DNA from: Zonotrichia leucophrys gambelii
Taxonomy: Eukaryota; Chordata; Aves; Passeriformes; Passerellidae
Direction: 5' to 3'
DNA: 64,000 nucleotides
Assembly (NCBI RefSeq): GCF_028769735.1
Contig: NC_088172.1
Coordinates: forward strand, 36,790,397 to 36,854,396
Position 1 is the first letter of the stretch; every line of letters starts with the position of its first letter. The translations under genes and the position numbers were made by a program. The notes below the pieces were generated by a model. That model saw only the letters and a list, made by a program, of their open reading frames with translations. It did not search any database and had not been told where the DNA came from. This document shows positions 62,481 through 64,000 of the stretch, in pieces.

Positions 62481-64000
62481 TATCAAGTTCAGCTAATACA
62501 GATAGATAAGCTACAGGTTACAGATACAGATAAGATACAGGTTCAGCTGGAACCAGTATCAATTTGATATTGTGCCCCCCTCAAGAGAATGAAAATAAAA
62601 ATAATCTGCTTCATAATACAGAATATGTTAGAAACTGTAAACTACATAATCAGCATTGCCCTGCCTGCAGGACACAAATGGGACATCTGACCTGGGGGGC
62701 AGGGAAGGGGAATACTGGTGAATTTAGCATTTTGACCTCATGGCATTCACAGATATCTGTGCCAAGAATACATTCCCATGATGCTGTTGGCCTAAACAAA
62801 ACCACTGAAATGGGCCAGAGAAGGAGGCAGTGCTACCAAGGGGCCCTTTCCTGGGACACATCCACCAGGGATTTTAGGAGCATCCTCCCAGTGGGGCAGG
62901 AGGTGAATAGTGCTGCATGTCCCAAATTGTGCTTTCCCCCTGAAATGAGACTGAACTCGGGAAGGATGTGGCCCTGCAGACCCTGTTTTTGTGACCACAC
63001 AGCCAGTGCTGTAAGCCATGGAGGGAAATGGGATGTGCAGTGAATTGTGACACCCTGGCAGGGAGGGCACTGGGGGATTTCAGGGCTCACCACTTTGGCA
63101 GCCAGGGTGGAACAGCTCCAACCCAGCTCCTGCACATCAAGGAGTCCAACTGTCCCACACAACACTGACCTTATTAAGCTGTTGCTACACAGGTAATTTG
63201 TGAAACTGGCAGAATTCCAGCTCTGGTGGTTCCCTCTCCTCAGCTGCAATTAAAGCTGGGCTGTCAGCCCATGGCATTCAGAAAAACACCAGTTTACAGC
63301 CCATGAAGGACAGCTACAGCTTTCACCCCTCAAATATATTTATTCACTTAATGCTCCTGCACAGTTTTAAAAATTAAAAATAGAAGTTCAGTGCTCCTCC
63401 TCATCTTGGACCATGAACTGATTCTCTGTAAAACTTCCCCACCCCTGTTATTTTTAAATACCTAAATGACCATAAATCACAGGGGGAAATACTGATATGT
63501 GCCAGGTGCTGAAAATAAGCACCATGCTTCAAACACCCTTTGATAAACAGCAGATGAAACAGATTCCTTTCTCAGTGCTTTTGCTGGGGCAGGCTCCTGC
63601 TGAATTTCCTGAATTCTGGAAGGGGTCTGTATAATAAAAGAAGCCTTACCCAAGATGATCTATAAATTCCACTGTTTAACAGACTGGTTTAACATGCACA
63701 TGTGAGAGGAGGCCAGATGCTGGGCTATGTTAAGTTTGCTTAAATTTTCAGGTTCCAAAAAAAAATAAATCCAATAATTTCATTAATAAAATGACACCAA
63801 GAAGCAGACCTTGGGGTAATGGTCTTTAAAATTTGTTACAGCAGCCGACAGACCCAATTTTACCTCTATTTGAATAAAGCTCTCCAGCATGAATATGGGC
63901 TATGTGAAAAGAGCAGGGATGGACTCCTGTAACAAGATCAGTCTACGAGGAAAGAAGAGAGGAGAGGAAGCAGCAGAGTCCTGAGGATAAGAAATGTCCC

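Larger units (their letters stand above)
59982..64000. other. Non-coding region with one CR1
   Basis: Apart from the CR1 at 62260-62480, nothing was recognised. Overlapping frames at 62564-63249 on both strands have no motif. A short run of tacagata-like words follows the CR1 (62500-62540). Confidence 0.6.

Overview
The window looks like single-copy nuclear DNA from a bird, most likely a passerine. It is AT-rich and intron-rich, with one vertebrate gene. It is littered with fragments of CR1 retrotransposons (the dominant avian LINE) and with two solo LTRs of types I recognise from songbird genomes. There is no bacterial, plasmid or phage organisation, and no tRNA, rRNA or CRISPR array was seen.

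The one gene I can support is a neuropsin-family (OPN5-type) opsin on the minus strand. It is assembled here from six coding exons: 33446-33302, 27180-27061, 23023-22853, 20415-20081, 17917-17682 and 16061-15749. All five introns are GT..AG, every splice phase agrees (1,1,1,0,2), and the exons sum to exactly 440 codons (439 residues plus TGA). The protein has seven transmembrane helices, the TM3/loop disulfide pair, a DRY motif, the retinal lysine in TM7 (K301), NPIIY and a pair of possible palmitoylation cysteines. The membrane core is close to vertebrate OPN5. The N-terminus differs, and the last exon encodes a tail of about 100 residues, far longer than that of mammalian OPN5. I therefore favour the non-mammalian paralog OPN5L2 over OPN5 itself. 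Two overlapping-region AATAAA signals lie about 140-156 nt beyond the stop. A candidate upstream untranslated exon lies near 43.3 kb, next to a GC-rich stretch.

Layout: 1-15.6 kb is non-coding 3' flank with one CR1. 15.6-33.5 kb is the opsin gene, with CR1 pieces in introns 1-3. 33.7-34.5 kb is a CR1 split by a solo LTR, just upstream of the first coding exon. 34.5-64 kb is non-coding and repeat-rich. It contains a 309-bp perfect purine pentanucleotide array at 50.2 kb, a GC-rich degenerate avian repeat at 47.2-48.0 kb, a second solo LTR at 54.7-55.3 kb, and several more CR1 copies, one of which carries a striking quasi-palindrome.

Long open frames elsewhere sit in repeats, in stop-free pentanucleotide DNA, or opposite opsin exons, and none is believed to be a gene. 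Statements about paralogy rest on recalled OPN5 family features, not on a database search.
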